A DNA stretch of 53,197 bases from Candidatus Mailhella excrementigallinarum. GTDB taxonomy: Bacteria; Desulfobacterota; Desulfovibrionia; Desulfovibrionales; Desulfovibrionaceae. A program made the translations under genes and the position numbers. Below the pieces are notes generated by a model. The model was given only the letters and a program-made list of their open reading frames with translations. It was not told the DNA's origin and ran no database searches. Shown here piece after piece: positions 27,581-36,590 of the stretch. The first letter of the stretch is position 1. Every line of letters starts with the position of its first letter. Where the stretch lies: contig CALUUZ010000019.1 in the NCBI GenBank assembly GCA_944324075.1, positions 1-53,197 on the forward strand, given 5' to 3'.

Positions 27581-28384
27581 ATGCTGCAAATCTATTTTCT
27601 GTATATCTGTACCGGCGCGGCGGCCGGATTCTTTGCCGGTCTGCTCGGCATAGGCGGCGGCCTGGTTGTTGTTCCGCTTCTGACACTCATCTTTTCCATA
27701 CAGGGCGACATGTCGCCGGAGCTGGCCATGCATGTCGCGCTGGGCACTTCGCTTTCCAGCATTCTGTTCACGGCCGTCTCCAGTTCACGGGCGCACGCAC
27801 GGCGCAAATCGGTGTTATGGAACTACGTCAGGGGAATGGCGCCGGCCATTGCGCTGGGAACCCTGTCCGGTTCGTTTCTCGCGGCGGGAATGTCCGGCGC
27901 GGGGCTCAAGATTTTCTTCGTGTGTTTTCTGCTTGTCGTCGCCACGCAAATGCTTATGGACTTTTATCCCAGAGCGCGGCAAAACGCGCCGGGCACGGGA
28001 GGGCTGAGCCTTGCGGGTTTTGTCATCGGCGGAGTTTCCAGCCTGGTGGGACTCGGCGGAGGAAGCCTGTCCGTGCCCTTTCTGCGCTGGTGCGGCGTGG
28101 AAATCCACAAAGCGGTGGGAACGTCTTCCGCCCTGTCCTGGCCCATCGCCATCGCGGGAAGCATCGGCTATATCTGGACAGGCTGGGATCAGCCCGGCCT
28201 TCCGGCATGGTCTCTCGGCTATATCAGCGTGACGGCCACGCTGGGCATCGCCTGCACCAGCATCTTTTTTGCTCCCCTGGGCGCAAGGCTGGCCCATGCC
28301 CTGCCCGTGGGCACGCTGCGCAAGGTTTTTGCCGTCTTCCTGTATATCACGGCAGCCCGTATGCTATGGAGCATCATCGCGTAG
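27581..28384 (+). CDS. TauE/SafE family membrane exporter
   Basis: Integral membrane protein of 267 residues with about eight transmembrane helices, from the TauE/SafE (DUF81) family proposed to export sulfite or organosulfonates. The family repeat is visible twice: GFFAGLLGIGGGLVVVPLLT near residue 15 and GGVSSLVGLGGGSLSVPFL near 150. In organisms that reduce sulfite or degrade sulfonates such a carrier is plausible, but the substrate is inferred. The ribosome site is weak. The upstream 230 bp hold a direct repeat TTCTCCCGCGCGGG (27351 and 27372). Confidence 0.87.
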   Translation: MLQIYFLYICTGAAAGFFAGLLGIGGGLVVVPLLTLIFSIQGDMSPELAMHVALGTSLSSILFTAVSSSRAHARRKSVLWNYVRGMAPAIALGTLSGSFLAAGMSGAGLKIFFVCFLLVVATQMLMDFYPRARQNAPGTGGLSLAGFVIGGVSSLVGLGGGSLSVPFLRWCGVEIHKAVGTSSALSWPIAIAGSIGYIWTGWDQPGLPAWSLGYISVTATLGIACTSIFFAPLGARLAHALPVGTLRKVFAVFLYITAARMLWSIIA

Positions 28385-28477
28385 CTCCTGCCCCGCAGAG
28401 ACGCAGTGTTCCGCTCCGCAGCCGCCAGAACAGACCCGCCCCCGTTTTCCTCCCAAAAATCATTTTCGAGTGTCGCC

Positions 28478-29359
28478 ATGCCCAAACTGTACACCGGAAA
28501 TCTGCCTTCCTCCCGCAAGCTGTCCCTGCATCCGCTGTGGAACATCTGGCTGCTCACGATAGGAGCGGGGTTCATGGCATTCGGTTCACAGGCTGTAGCG
28601 GCGCACCATGGTTTTCTCACCGGAGGCGTACTCGGAATGAGTCTGCTGGCATGGTACGGCACAGGCATTCTGAGCGCCCCGGCCTGGAACATCATTCTCA
28701 ATCTGCCTCTGCTGCTTTTCGGCTGGTTCAAGGTCAGCCGGCGTTTCGTCTGGTACAGTCTTTACGGCACTGTCGCCACCTCGGCCTGGGGCGCGTTGCT
28801 GGACAAGCTGCGCGTCCCGGTGGAAAACGATTTCTACGCCGCCATTCTGGCAGGCATCCTGGTGGGAACGGGAATCGGCATCATGCTCCGTTCCCAGGGC
28901 TCCAGCGGCGGACTGGACATGGTCAGCGTCTATCTGAACAAACGCTGGAACCTGCCCATCGGGCAATGTTCCTTTGCCTTCAACATTCTGCTTTTTCTCA
29001 CCAGCGTCACCACCATTCCCCTGGATATGGTCATCGTATCCGGCATTCTGGTTTTCATCTCCGCCAACACCACGGATTTTGTCCAGCGACTGTCCAACAG
29101 GCACAAGACCGTATTCATCATCACCGGGAAAGGGCAGGAAATCTGCCAGGCCATCATTTCCAACGGAGGCAGGGCCACAATCGTACCGGCTTTCGGGGCA
29201 TACACCCATGAGGCAAAGGAAGTGGTCATCACCATCGCCAGCAACTTTGCCCTGCGCTACCTTGAAGACCTTGTGGCCTCCCGGGATCCGCAGGCGCTTT
29301 TCGCCGTACAGAACAGCTTCTACATAGCGGGCGGCCAGTATAAGCACAAAACAAAATAA
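28478..29359 (+). CDS. YitT family membrane protein
   Basis: Protein of 293 residues from the YitT/DUF161 family, five or six transmembrane helices followed by a cytoplasmic DUF2179 domain. The pattern LTIGAGFMAFGSQAVAA, FLTGGVLGMSLL, and RSQGSSGGLDMVSVYLN is typical. The C-terminal part (HKTVFIITGKGQEICQAI onward) is the DUF2179 alpha/beta domain. Function is not established for the family. I start at MPKLYTG because the upstream in-frame ATG adds a non-family extension; no strong binding site is seen. It follows the TauE/SafE gene on the same strand. Confidence 0.85.
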   Translation: MPKLYTGNLPSSRKLSLHPLWNIWLLTIGAGFMAFGSQAVAAHHGFLTGGVLGMSLLAWYGTGILSAPAWNIILNLPLLLFGWFKVSRRFVWYSLYGTVATSAWGALLDKLRVPVENDFYAAILAGILVGTGIGIMLRSQGSSGGLDMVSVYLNKRWNLPIGQCSFAFNILLFLTSVTTIPLDMVIVSGILVFISANTTDFVQRLSNRHKTVFIITGKGQEICQAIISNGGRATIVPAFGAYTHEAKEVVITIASNFALRYLEDLVASRDPQALFAVQNSFYIAGGQYKHKTK

Positions 29360-29437
29360 AATATCTCCTCCTGGACATGCCATAGCTCTTTCATGATATG
29401 GACGTGACATCAATTACAGCAACAGGAGGAATTTTGT

Positions 29438-29644
29438 ATGGAAGCTCTTGCAGCCGGTCCTCGGCTCACGGAAAACGGAACCTTTCTCTCGACCGGGGAA
29501 TTGCTTGACGGCAAACAGCCGGGAGCCCTGATGGCTCTGGTCATCAATGGAACGATGGACAAACAGGCCGAGATGGCAAGCCGTCTTCGGACACATTCCA
29601 TGAATGCACTTGGCAAGGGACTGCGCATGGATATTGCCATATAG
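29438..29644 (+). CDS. small orphan protein, 68 residues
   Basis: I do not recognise this protein. It starts with the best ribosome binding site in the region (AGGAGGAATTTTGT before the ATG) and has a normal composition with helix-forming segments (ALMALVINGTMDKQAEMASR). No signal peptide, transmembrane segment, cysteine or repeat is seen, so it is probably cytosolic. It lies alone between the YitT gene and a 440-bp repeat-bearing gap. The strong translation signal argues that it is a real, well-expressed gene. Confidence 0.65.
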   Translation: MEALAAGPRLTENGTFLSTGELLDGKQPGALMALVINGTMDKQAEMASRLRTHSMNALGKGLRMDIAI

Positions 29645-29850
29645 CCCTATCTTCTTCATCTGCGTTCACAGGGCACGGACTGACCATGTCGTCCGGTTCG
29701 TGCCTCTCCTGCTCCGTCGAGTTTCGGAAACTGTATCGGGGCTATGCGCGGGACGGAGTTTCTGTTCCGGCACAGGGGCAGCATCTGCCGCCGCAAAGCC
29801 CGTGTTCCGCACAGTCCAGCGACAGCGCGCAGCCACGGGCGGCCCCCAGA

Positions 29851-29990
29851 GCCGTCGTGCGGCTGCGCAGCACAAAGGCTCCGCGCCGCGAAGCATTGCT
29901 TCCGCGACCTCCCGACAGCGCTCGATCTGCCTTGCCGATACCCGCCCCCGCCTGTGTCTTGCGCGGAAAACGCTGCGCGCGCTCCGCGCC
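29851..29990 (-). repeat. second GC-rich repeat, copy 1
   Basis: On the minus strand this runs GGCGCGGAGCGCGCGC, GCGTTTTCCGCGCAA, GGGAGGTCGCGGAAG and on to GCGCAGCCGCACGACG. It aligns with plus-strand 33389-33508. The whole 29645-30082 gap otherwise holds no convincing gene, although open frames exist in it. Confidence 0.5.
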
Positions 29991-30025
29991 CCCTTCCATG
30001 CAGACACTTGCCTTGAGTTCATATT

Positions 30026-30054
30026 TATGAAAAAATAAAGAACCTTAGTATAAA
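30026..30054 (+). promoter_or_regulatory. AT-rich candidate promoter of the DUF1538 gene
   Basis: A 50-bp AT-rich island in GC-rich DNA contains TATAAA (30049-30054) 29 bp before the start codon, with only a weak -35 (TTATGA) 18 bases upstream. Position and composition suggest a promoter; the boxes are uncertain. Confidence 0.3.
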
Positions 30055-30082
30055 TATACACCGATCCGGATACGGAGACTAC

Positions 30083-31636
30083 ATGATTTTTCTGGAAAAG
30101 CTCAAGGAGTCAAGCATCTCCGTTTTACCGATCATGGCCCTGGTCAGCCTTCTCCACTTCGCTCTCGCCCCGCTGGGAGTTCTGTTTGTCCCCTTCCTGC
30201 TGGGCGGCATCCTGATCATCGCGGGTTTATCCTTCTTTCTTGTGGGAGCCGATATCGGCGTTCTGCCCATGGGACAGAGAGCCGGGTCTGCCCTCGTGCA
30301 CAAGCGCAGCCTTCCGCTGCTGCTGGGTGCAGGTTTTGTCATCGGCTTCATCATCACCGTAGCCGAGCCGGATGTGCAGGTGCTGGCGGTGCAGGTCACG
30401 GAAGTGGCCCCTTCCATTTCAGGCCGGATGCTGGTGCTCATGATTGCGGCCGGCGTAGGCTTCTTTGTCAGCGTGGCGCTGCTGCGCGTGACCTTTCAGG
30501 TTTCCCTGCGCAGGCTGCTGGCTCTTTTCTATGCGCTGCTTTTTCTCTGTGCCGCCTTTTCCAGCCCGGAATTTCTTGGCGTGGGTTTTGACGCCGGAGG
30601 CGCGACCACCGGCCCCATGACGGTTCCCTTCATTCTCGCGCTGGGCATGGGGGTCGCTGCCGTACGCGGCGGCAACGCGGAAAACGACAGCTTCGGTTTC
30701 ATCGGTCTGGCATCCATCGGACCGATTATGGCCGTACTCTTCATGGGAATGCTGTCTCACGGCGGAAGCGCGCTCCCGGCGGAACATGCCGGAACGGGAC
30801 ATGCTGCCGCCTCAGTCGCGGCAATCTTTCTCGGGCTTGTGCCGGAAGTGCTGCATGAAGTGCTTGTCGCTCTCGGCCCTCTGTTCCTGCTTTTCGCCGT
30901 ATTTCAGATCACGCTGGTGCGCATGCCGTCTCATCAGTTGATGCGCCTGATCATGGGGCTTGTGTACACCTTTATCGGACTGGCGCTGTTCTTTCTTGGC
31001 GTCAAGGGCGGGTTCATGCCCGCAGGGCGTGAACTGGGCGCACTGATTGCGAGCGGCCAGCATTCCGTTCTGTTTGTCGCGGCCGGCGTTGTATTCGGTG
31101 CTCTGGTGGTATGCGCCGAACCCGCCGTATGGGTATTGACCGTGCAGGTGGAGGAAATTTCCGGCGGCAGTATCCGGCGCAGTCTGATGATGGCGGCTCT
31201 GTCCGTCGGTGTGGCCTGCGCCGTGGGCATGGCCATGTTCCGTATCGTGAACGGCGTCTCCCTGTGGTATTTCCTTATCCCCGGCTATCTGCTGTGCTTC
31301 GGGCTCATGCGCTTCTGCCCGCCGCTCTTTACCGCCATAGCCTTCGACTCGGGCGGAGTGGCTTCCGGCCCCATGGCGTCCACCTTTGTGCTGGCGTTTG
31401 CGCTGGGCGCGTCCGGCGCGCTGGGCGGCAACCCCATTACCGACGCCTTCGGCGTCATCGCGCTCATTGCCATGACGCCGATTATTGCCATCCAGGCTCT
31501 CGGCATTCTGGTCACCCGCGCCGGAAACAGGAAGACATTATCCCCGGAAAATGCTCCCCCAGGCGCAATGCCGGAGTCTCCCTCCGGAAACAGCCAGTCT
31601 GAAACACAGACCGCATCTTTGGAGGACAACGCATGA
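30083..31636 (+). CDS. DUF1538 integral membrane protein, internally duplicated
   Basis: Membrane protein of 517 residues with about 12 to 14 hydrophobic helices, belonging to the DUF1538 family, a putative transporter of unknown substrate. Two homologous halves are clear: AEPDVQVLAVQVTEV near residue 94 recurs as AEPAVWVLTVQVEEI near 345, and FDAGGATTGPM near 168 recurs as FDSGGVASGPM near 421. The last 40 residues are polar and likely cytoplasmic. GGAG precedes the ATG. Its stop overlaps the start of a PII-like gene as ATGA, so the two proteins are very likely made together and interact. Confidence 0.85.
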   Translation: MIFLEKLKESSISVLPIMALVSLLHFALAPLGVLFVPFLLGGILIIAGLSFFLVGADIGVLPMGQRAGSALVHKRSLPLLLGAGFVIGFIITVAEPDVQVLAVQVTEVAPSISGRMLVLMIAAGVGFFVSVALLRVTFQVSLRRLLALFYALLFLCAAFSSPEFLGVGFDAGGATTGPMTVPFILALGMGVAAVRGGNAENDSFGFIGLASIGPIMAVLFMGMLSHGGSALPAEHAGTGHAAASVAAIFLGLVPEVLHEVLVALGPLFLLFAVFQITLVRMPSHQLMRLIMGLVYTFIGLALFFLGVKGGFMPAGRELGALIASGQHSVLFVAAGVVFGALVVCAEPAVWVLTVQVEEISGGSIRRSLMMAALSVGVACAVGMAMFRIVNGVSLWYFLIPGYLLCFGLMRFCPPLFTAIAFDSGGVASGPMASTFVLAFALGASGALGGNPITDAFGVIALIAMTPIIAIQALGILVTRAGNRKTLSPENAPPGAMPESPSGNSQSETQTASLEDNA

Positions 31637-32340
31637 GCCTCACCGGCACTTCTTCTTCCGACAAGCTGATATGCGCCATCTCCGGACATGGACAGGGAGA
31701 GCGTCTGATGCGCCGGGCCAGAGAGGCCGGGGCACGCGGCGGCACGCTGCTGCCCGGACGGGGCACGGCCGCCGGCGGTCTGCTGGGTCTGCTTTGCCTT
31801 GGCGATCAGGAAAAGGATATACTCATCATTCTTGGTTCGGCAGAACAAATCCGGGAGGTCGCCAGAGTCTGGCGCGCCACCCGTTCCGAATCCCGTACGG
31901 CCGTCGGAATATCGTTCAGCCTCGATCTTGAAGCCGTGCTGCGTCCACAGCGCGGCTTCGCCGTCGACGCCCGTCCCCTCACCCCCGCCGCGGCTTCCAT
32001 GCCGGAGACTCCCATGAGTGAACAGCAAGCAACGTCGTATGACCTCATCTGCCTTATCGTCAACGCCGGTTTCGCCGATGACGCCATGGCCGCGGCGCGC
32101 AAGGCCGGAGCCCCCGGCGGCACGATACTCAAAGCACGCGGAACCGCCAGCGGGGAAGACGCGCAGTTCTTCGGACTGACCCTGTTCCCGGAAAAGGAGG
32201 TTCTGCTCATGCTGGTGCCCGGAGACAAGGCGGAAGCAGTGCGTCAGGCGGTGAAAGAGGCCGATTGCCTGAAGAATCCGGGGATGGGAATCGCCTTCAG
32301 CGCATCTGTGGACGATTTCTTTTCTCTTGGCAAAATCTGA
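31633..32340 (+). CDS. tandem PII-like regulatory protein
   Basis: Protein of 235 residues with two PII-like ferredoxin folds. Domain 1 (about 11-105) has LICAISGHGQGERLMRRA followed by GARGGTLLPGRGTA. Domain 2 (about 135-235) has LICLIVNAGFADDAMAAA followed by GAPGGTILKARGTA. The GGTxLxxRGT loop is the position of the ligand-binding T/B-loop region in PII-like proteins. A flexible linker rich in Pro and Ala joins them. Translational coupling to the DUF1538 membrane protein suggests it senses a small molecule and gates or regulates that protein, as GlnK does for AmtB. Ligand and transported substrate are unknown. Confidence 0.8.
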   Translation: MSLTGTSSSDKLICAISGHGQGERLMRRAREAGARGGTLLPGRGTAAGGLLGLLCLGDQEKDILIILGSAEQIREVARVWRATRSESRTAVGISFSLDLEAVLRPQRGFAVDARPLTPAAASMPETPMSEQQATSYDLICLIVNAGFADDAMAAARKAGAPGGTILKARGTASGEDAQFFGLTLFPEKEVLLMLVPGDKAEAVRQAVKEADCLKNPGMGIAFSASVDDFFSLGKI

Positions 32341-32463
32341 ACCGTCTTTTCCCCTGTCTTCGTCTGCCCCATCCGCCGGAGTTCAATTCCGCAGGCGAAT
32401 TGCGCCTGTTCCGGAATATGGCGGGGCCTCTCGGTTTCCCTCGCCGCAAATGCGGAGAGCTTC

Positions 32464-32589
32464 AGAGTATTTCGCCATTGAAATGCTCCACGGAGTCGGG
32501 CAGGGCGGGACTCCGGCGGAGGCGTGAAACCGCCTGCGTGCCGGAACATGGGGTCTGGCCGGCAGATATTTTCAGGAGCAAAATGCTCT
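32464..32589. repeat. AGAGC-family repeat, copy lacking the central module
   Basis: Ends AGAGTATTTC and AAAATGCTCT, with the terminal palindrome AGAGTATTTCgccattGAAATGCTC, then GGCGGAGGCGTGAAACC, TGCCGGAACATGGGG and TGGCCGGCAGATATTTTC. The CCGCAATTC palindrome and its flank are absent, so the element is 126 bp. Related palindromic sequence also precedes it from about 32380. Confidence 0.75.
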
Positions 32590-32610
32590 GGGGATATACC
32601 GGACGAAGTC

Positions 32611-33231
32611 TCAGGCCGAAAACATCCGGTTCAGCTCTTCAAGCAGAGGACGCAGTTCCTCTCCGCTTTCCACCACGCGCGCGTTGATTCCCGCCAGAGC
32701 TTCCGGCACATGTGCGCGACGCTTCATGACAAACGCGCTGTCCGCCGCGCGCAGCAGAGGGGCATCGGCCGCGCTGTCTCCCACCGCGACCAGCCGTCCC
32801 TTCCGCCGCAGCGCAAGAGCAACTGCCCCCTTGTCCAGCAGTCCTGTCACGCGAACCTGCCCTTTTCGCATGACTGCACGGGAACAGAAGACCTCACACT
32901 CCAGACGCCGCAATACAGGGACAAGCCAGATATCCAGATGCGATGTCGCCACCGCGCAGCACGCGGCATGCTCGCGGACAAAACCTTCAAGCTCCGGATC
33001 AAGACGCAGAGAGGCCATAATCTCATGGATGCGCGGCAGAGGCACCTTTTCCAGCAGTTTCACACGACGGCAAAGCGAGTCCGCCAGTCCCATGCTTCCG
33101 TCCAGCGCGGCGGAGGTGAGGCGCGCCATCTCCTCCGAGCCGTCGGCGTCCAGTTCCCTCCCCAGCAGAGGAAAACTCTCATCCAGAGTCAGAGTTCCAT
33201 CCAGATCAAAGGCAAAAAAGACGCTTCCCAT
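32611..33231 (-). CDS. HAD-superfamily phosphatase, phosphoserine phosphatase-like
   Basis: Cytosolic phosphatase of 206 residues of the HAD-IB type related to SerB. Motif I is FDLDGTLT (nucleophile Asp9, acid/base Asp11). The cap region spans about 20-85. Motif III is near a KGQVRVTGLLDKGAVA segment, and motif IV is VGDSAADAPLL with the metal-binding aspartates. The motif IV pair GDSAAD differs slightly from the usual GDGxND. Phosphoserine is the likely but unproven substrate. The start MGSVFF is preceded by a weak GGGGT; an ATG eight codons upstream is possible. Confidence 0.8.
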   Translation of the reverse strand: MGSVFFAFDLDGTLTLDESFPLLGRELDADGSEEMARLTSAALDGSMGLADSLCRRVKLLEKVPLPRIHEIMASLRLDPELEGFVREHAACCAVATSHLDIWLVPVLRRLECEVFCSRAVMRKGQVRVTGLLDKGAVALALRRKGRLVAVGDSAADAPLLRAADSAFVMKRRAHVPEALAGINARVVESGEELRPLLEELNRMFSA

Positions 33232-33732
33232 GATACCCCGCGCTGTCGCGCGCATACTGTGCCCCTCAGGGCAATTTTACCTGGTGCTGTCTGGCGTGGT
33301 GTCGAAAATGACCCTGACCGCCGGAGATGCACCGCGTCAGCGGCGCATGGAGCGACGCGCCGCGCATGGCAATACGGCATGACGGAGAGGCGCGGAGTGC
33401 GGGCATGGCGTTTCCCGCGCAAAGGGCAATCGCGTGTCATCAGGAGGTCGCGAAAGAAAGGTCGCGCGGAGCGGAGCCGATGGAGCGGCAGCCGTCAGAC
33501 GACGCAGGAACCTTACGGAAGGCGACAGCAGAAGGCGCAGGCGGAAAACCGGTGGATACATCCTGCCTTTCGCCCCCGGCGCGGTAAACATACACGTCCC
33601 GTAAGCCTCATCAGCATTGTTCTCCAGGACATTTTGCCATTGAAAGCATCCCTCTATGTTCCGGCCCGGTTCCATACAGCTTGAAGCCGATATGTTCTGA
33701 ATACGGGGCGGCTTTCCGCCCCGCAGGGTTCT
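33232..33732. other. intergenic region with second GC-rich repeat
   Basis: No gene is supported between the HAD gene and the end of glnN. It contains the second repeat at 33389-33508, a fragment of the AGAGC family (CATTTTGCCATTGAAAGCATCC near 33632), and an 8-bp stem (33704-33711 with 33716-33723) just past the glnN stop that has no T-tract. The promoter of the HAD gene must lie here. Confidence 0.4.
33389..33508 (+). repeat. second GC-rich repeat, copy 2
   Basis: GGCGCGGAGTGCGGGCATGG, GCGTTTCCCGCGCAA, CAGGAGGTCGCGAAAG, GCGGAGCGGAGCC and GCAGCCGTCAGACGACG align in order with the minus strand of 29851-29990. The two copies therefore form an inverted pair about 3.4 kb apart. Confidence 0.5.
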
Positions 33733-35919
33733 CTACTTCATGAACAGCATTTCCTGGTAACTGGGCAGAGGCCAGAGGTCATCGGCCACGATCATTTCCA
33801 GCCCGTCCACCACCTCGCGCAGGCTGCGCATGGCAGGCAGCACTTTGGCCTGACAATAGCGGGCCTCATCCAGCACACTCCTTTTCGGAGCGGCGTCACG
33901 CAGCTTTTCCAGCGCACGAATGGCCTTGTCCAGAGCCACGAGTCCGGAAGCGGTTTCCTTCAGCACGGAAAGCTCGGGATTGATGCCCAGTTCCCGCGCT
34001 TTTCCGGAGGAGTCGGCCAGTTCCCTCTGATAGCGGCTGACTGCAGGATAAATCTGGGTACGGGCCATGCGCAGGGCCAGATTGGCTTCCGTGCGCACGG
34101 TCTTGACGTACTGTTCCAGATAAATGTCCTGCCGGGCCTTGAGTTCCTGCCTGGAAAAAATCCCGTAACGCTCACACATGGACACCACTTCGGGATCCGT
34201 GAAGCGGGGCAGTGCATCCGGCGTGGACGGATAGTTCGGCAGCCCGCGGCGTTCAGCCTCGCGCTGCCAGATCTCGGAATAGCCGTCGCCGTTGAAGATG
34301 ACGGCGCTGTGCTCTTCCATGACTTCCTCAATCAGTTCCCGCACCGCCTGCCCGAGCCGGGAGGAGTCCCCGGCCATGCGCTTTTCCAGAAAGGTCGCCG
34401 CAAAATCCAGCGATTCCGTCATCATGGCGTTGAGCACCACCAGGGCGCCGGCGGCGGACGATGCCGCGCCCAGTGCCCGGAATTCAAAGCGATTCCCCAC
34501 AAAGGCAAAGGGGCTGGTACGATTTCGGTCGCCGGGGTCGGCGGGCAGAGGAGGCAGGGTATCCACCCCGACGTTCATCATGCGCCTTTTCCCCGCCCCC
34601 TTGACCTGCCCCGCGCGGAACTGCTCAAGTACATCGGTGAGCTGATCCCCGAGGAACAGCGACATGACGGCAGGCGGAGCCTCGTGCGCACCGAGCCTGA
34701 GATCGTTGGAAGCCGTGGCTACCGAAGCGCGCAGAAAGCCCGCGTGCTTGTGCAGCGCACGGATGACCGCGCAGAGGAAAACAAGGAACTGCGCATTTTC
34801 ATGCGGCGTCTCGCCGGGATCGAACAGATTGCCCAGTTCCGCATTGCCTATAGAATAATTGATGTGCTTGCCCGAACCGTTTATGCCATGAAAAGGCTTC
34901 TCGTGCAGCAGACAGGTCAGCCCGTGCTTGCGGGCCTTCTTGCGCAGTACGGTCATGATCAGCTGGTTGTGATCGCTGGCCAGATTGGACAGCTCGAATA
35001 CGGGCGCGATCTCGTACTGGCTGGGCGCAGCCTCGTTGTGTCTGGTCTGGACAGGAACGCCCAGACGGTACAAATCCCGTTCCACGTCGGTCATAAAGGC
35101 CAGCACGCGGCTGGGGATGACGCCGTAATACTGATCGTTGAACTCCTGCCCCTTGGGCGGACGCGCCCCGAACAGGGTACGCCCGGCAATGAGCAGATCG
35201 GGCCGCGCGGTGACGAAATGCTTGTCAATAAGAAAATATTCCTGTTCCAGTCCTCCATTGGAAAGCACCGGCAGGGAGCTTTCCACACCGAACAGCCTGA
35301 GCACGCGCAAGGCCTGCCTGCTGAGGGCCTGGCCGGAACGCAGCAGAGGAGTTTTCTTGTCCAGGGCCAGTCCTGTCCAGGAGAGAAATACCGTGGGAAT
35401 GCACAGCACCATGCCGCCCGAACTTTCCATCAGGTAGGCGGGGCTGGTCACGTCCCATGCCGTATACCCCCGCGCTTCAAAGGTGGAGCGCAGCCCTCCC
35501 GAAGGCAGACTGGATCCGTCGGCCTCGCCCTTGACCAGGGTACTGCCGCTGAAAGCCGCGATCACGCCTCCGCTGCCGTCGGGGGAAAGAAAACTGTCAT
35601 GCTTTTCCGCCGTCAGGCCAGTCAGAGGATAGAATACATGGGTATAATGCGTCGCCCCCCTTTCCATGGCCCAGTCTTTCATGGCATTGGCCACCACGTC
35701 GGCCACCGCGGGATCAAGCCGTTCGCCGCGGTCCATGGTCTTTCTCAGGGAGCGGTACACGGCCCTGGGCAGGTGACGGCGCATGGCCTTGTCGTCAAAG
35801 ACGTTGGAACCGAAAGTTTCCAGCGGACTTTCCGCCGTTCCGTCCGGAACCGGAGCCGGACTGGACGTCAGGCCGGCAATGGCGAACACGGCCTTGCTGC
35901 GGGCATTGAGGTCGCTCAT
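33733..35919 (-). CDS. glnN: glutamine synthetase type III
   Basis: ATP-dependent synthesis of glutamine from glutamate and ammonia in the cytoplasm. At 728 residues it is the size of GSIII, far longer than GlnA. Recognisable parts are the [19 protein letters not shown]-terminus, a [16 protein letters not shown] active-site stretch, the [18 protein letters not shown] region (as [13 protein letters not shown]), [19 protein letters not shown], and the C-terminal [18 protein letters not shown] segment. GGAGATAT eight bases upstream supports the start MSDLNARS over earlier in-frame ATGs. slyD lies 111 bp upstream on the same strand. Confidence 0.95.
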   Translation of the reverse strand: MSDLNARSKAVFAIAGLTSSPAPVPDGTAESPLETFGSNVFDDKAMRRHLPRAVYRSLRKTMDRGERLDPAVADVVANAMKDWAMERGATHYTHVFYPLTGLTAEKHDSFLSPDGSGGVIAAFSGSTLVKGEADGSSLPSGGLRSTFEARGYTAWDVTSPAYLMESSGGMVLCIPTVFLSWTGLALDKKTPLLRSGQALSRQALRVLRLFGVESSLPVLSNGGLEQEYFLIDKHFVTARPDLLIAGRTLFGARPPKGQEFNDQYYGVIPSRVLAFMTDVERDLYRLGVPVQTRHNEAAPSQYEIAPVFELSNLASDHNQLIMTVLRKKARKHGLTCLLHEKPFHGINGSGKHINYSIGNAELGNLFDPGETPHENAQFLVFLCAVIRALHKHAGFLRASVATASNDLRLGAHEAPPAVMSLFLGDQLTDVLEQFRAGQVKGAGKRRMMNVGVDTLPPLPADPGDRNRTSPFAFVGNRFEFRALGAASSAAGALVVLNAMMTESLDFAATFLEKRMAGDSSRLGQAVRELIEEVMEEHSAVIFNGDGYSEIWQREAERRGLPNYPSTPDALPRFTDPEVVSMCERYGIFSRQELKARQDIYLEQYVKTVRTEANLALRMARTQIYPAVSRYQRELADSSGKARELGINPELSVLKETASGLVALDKAIRALEKLRDAAPKRSVLDEARYCQAKVLPAMRSLREVVDGLEMIVADDLWPLPSYQEMLFMK

Positions 35920-36030
35920 GGGCATATCTCCGTAAACAAGGTGACTGCGGCACAAATCAGTTCTGCCGCGGAGCGGCGTCAACCGGCCGGGGCAGGAGGC
36001 CGGGGACGGCCGGAGTCTGTCCGCCTGAAA

Positions 36031-36453
36031 TCAGCGGACATCCACAATGGTCAGGGCAAAAGTGAGATCCTGACCGGCCAGAGGATGATTGGCGTCGAGA
36101 AGCACGCCGTCCTCTTCGACTGCGGCGACCACCGCCTCCAGTTCGCCCTGATCCGAGGAGAGGTGCAGCCTCTGCCCCACAGCGGGCTCAATACCGGAAG
36201 GAAAACGCGAGGGGTCAACGGTGAAGCGGTACTCTTCATGTACAGGCCCGTACGCCTCTTCCGCGGGAATGGTTACGGAAAAGACCTCGCCCTTTTCCCT
36301 CCCCTCCACAGCCTTCTCGAAACCGGGGATCATCTGTCCCGCCCCCACTCGGAAGCTGAGAGGATGCCCCTCCCCGGAACGATCAAATTCACTGCCGTCG
36401 GCAAGGGTTCCCACATAATGCACAACCACGGTATCGCCATTTTTTATGGGCAT
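36031..36453 (-). CDS. slyD: SlyD-like FKBP peptidyl-prolyl isomerase
   Basis: Cytosolic prolyl isomerase and chaperone with the SlyD layout: an FKBP domain interrupted by an IF chaperone insert. The 140-residue protein has VVVHYVGTLADGSEFDRS, the GAGQMIPGFEKAVEGREKGE motif, PAEEAYGPVHEEY, and a C-terminal NHPLAGQDLTFALTIVDV strand. The His/Cys-rich nickel-binding tail of Escherichia coli SlyD is missing, so a role in hydrogenase nickel insertion is less likely. GGGAGAG precedes the start. It is divergent from the ATP synthase genes. Confidence 0.9.
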   Translation of the reverse strand: MPIKNGDTVVVHYVGTLADGSEFDRSGEGHPLSFRVGAGQMIPGFEKAVEGREKGEVFSVTIPAEEAYGPVHEEYRFTVDPSRFPSGIEPAVGQRLHLSSDQGELEAVVAAVEEDGVLLDANHPLAGQDLTFALTIVDVR

Positions 36454-36526
36454 GAAACTCTCCCGGCGCGGCGGACGCGCCCGAAACGGTGAATGAGTGC
36501 CCGGGCGTCTCCCGGGCGGAGCGCTG

Positions 36527-36553
36527 TTGACGCTGCCGTTACCCGGCGATACT
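36527..36553 (+). promoter_or_regulatory. candidate promoter for the atp genes
   Basis: TTGACG (36527-36532), a 15-base spacer and GATACT (36548-36553) within the 137-bp divergent region between slyD and atpZ. The spacer is short, so this is tentative. Confidence 0.35.
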
Positions 36554-36590
36554 TAGCATGGACGCCTCATAACTCCAACCATAATCAGCC

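Noticed and set aside
29666-30061. Several overlapping frames in the gap before the DUF1538 gene
   Set aside because: Arg/Ser/Pro-rich on both strands and overlapping a nucleotide repeat; no ribosome site.
34309-36492. 727-codon open frame opposite glnN and slyD
   Set aside because: Both genes on the other strand carry full family motifs; this frame does not.
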